From Planctomycetota bacterium (GTDB lineage: Bacteria > Planctomycetota > Phycisphaerae > Sedimentisphaerales > Anaerohalosphaeraceae): a stretch of 13,031 nucleotides of DNA. A program made the position numbers and the translations under genes. Under the pieces are notes generated by a model. That model did not search any database. It was not told the DNA's origin and was given only the letters and a program-made list of their open reading frames with translations. Below, in pieces: positions 12,899 to 13,031 of the stretch (position 1 is the first letter of the stretch; each line of letters opens with the position of its first letter). The stretch covers positions 1-13,031 of the forward strand of contig JAAYQH010000015.1 of the NCBI GenBank assembly GCA_012519365.1. The letters run 5' to 3'.

Positions 12899-13031
12899 AA
12901 TTTGATCTGACATTTCCCAAATACACCGTTAAGAAACATAATTTCTCCTAACGACATCTACAATTCTACAAAAATCGCTGCCGCAAGGTCAAGAAAAATC
13001 GATTCCGTGACCAATTTCCCTCGAAATCCCG
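12899..13031. other. Window end, nothing clear
   Basis: AT-rich noncoding sequence. I see no promoter with acceptable spacing, no hairpin of note and no ORF of good quality on either strand. A minus-strand ATG at 12939 has an AGGAG, but its frame runs straight through the inverted-repeat region and reads as low-complexity chance translation. Confidence 0.5.

Noticed and set aside
12545..12957. Two minus-strand frames of 77 and 120 codons through the inverted-repeat region.
   Set aside because: They read across perfect inverted repeats, have no recognisable domain, and the strong promoter points the other way. They remain formally possible.

Overview
The window looks like chromosomal DNA of a Planctomycetota bacterium, probably Phycisphaerae or a Sedimentisphaerales-like lineage. 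This is inferred from three consecutive secreted proteins ending in PEP-CTERM sorting tails, an acetolactate synthase catalytic subunit whose C-terminal third reads like the fungal/plant type, mid-GC coding sequence with AT-rich promoter gaps, and Gram-negative-style Shine-Dalgarno sites. There are no rRNA or tRNA genes, no CRISPR array, no transposase and no phage genes.

Layout. 1-363 is the C-terminal end of a thioredoxin-like protein that starts outside the window. It runs tail-to-tail into a minus-strand BioD-like/DRTGG-domain P-loop protein (386-1477). That gene is divergent from an AlaC-type aminotransferase (1662-2891). From 3040 to 5270 lies a self-contained PEP-CTERM transcription unit: an extended -10 promoter whose -10 box sits inside a perfect 14-bp palindrome, a structured leader of about 170 nt, three small exported PEP-CTERM proteins (3247-3777, 3838-4467, 4518-5132), an intergenic hairpin, and a very strong intrinsic terminator. 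On the minus strand, 5465-8261 is the ilvBN operon for branched-chain amino acid synthesis (ilvB 7805-6087, ilvN 5988-5494), with its own terminator, a consensus -35 promoter and an unusually long leader of about 420 nt. Divergent from it is full-length uvrA (8450-11320), with its own extended -10 promoter.

The last 1.7 kb is less ordinary. A possible 57-residue minus-strand ORF (11354-11527) is followed by an unrecognised 239-residue soluble protein (11721-12440). Then comes a near-consensus sigma-70 promoter (12482-12511) that drives no evident protein gene. It reads into about 290 nt packed with nested and mutually exclusive inverted repeats. This is the best candidate for something undescribed: a structured non-coding RNA, with one fold resembling the rod-bubble-hairpin layout of 6S RNA, or alternatively a small non-autonomous repeat element. 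The final 130 bases show nothing clear.

How the genes work together: most are independent housekeeping units. ilvBN (acetolactate for Val/Leu/Ile) and alaC (alanine/pyruvate interconversion) both sit at the pyruvate node, but they are not co-transcribed. The PEP-CTERM proteins would need an exosortase encoded elsewhere. All functional calls come from reading the protein sequences and comparing them with remembered family patterns; no database search was run.
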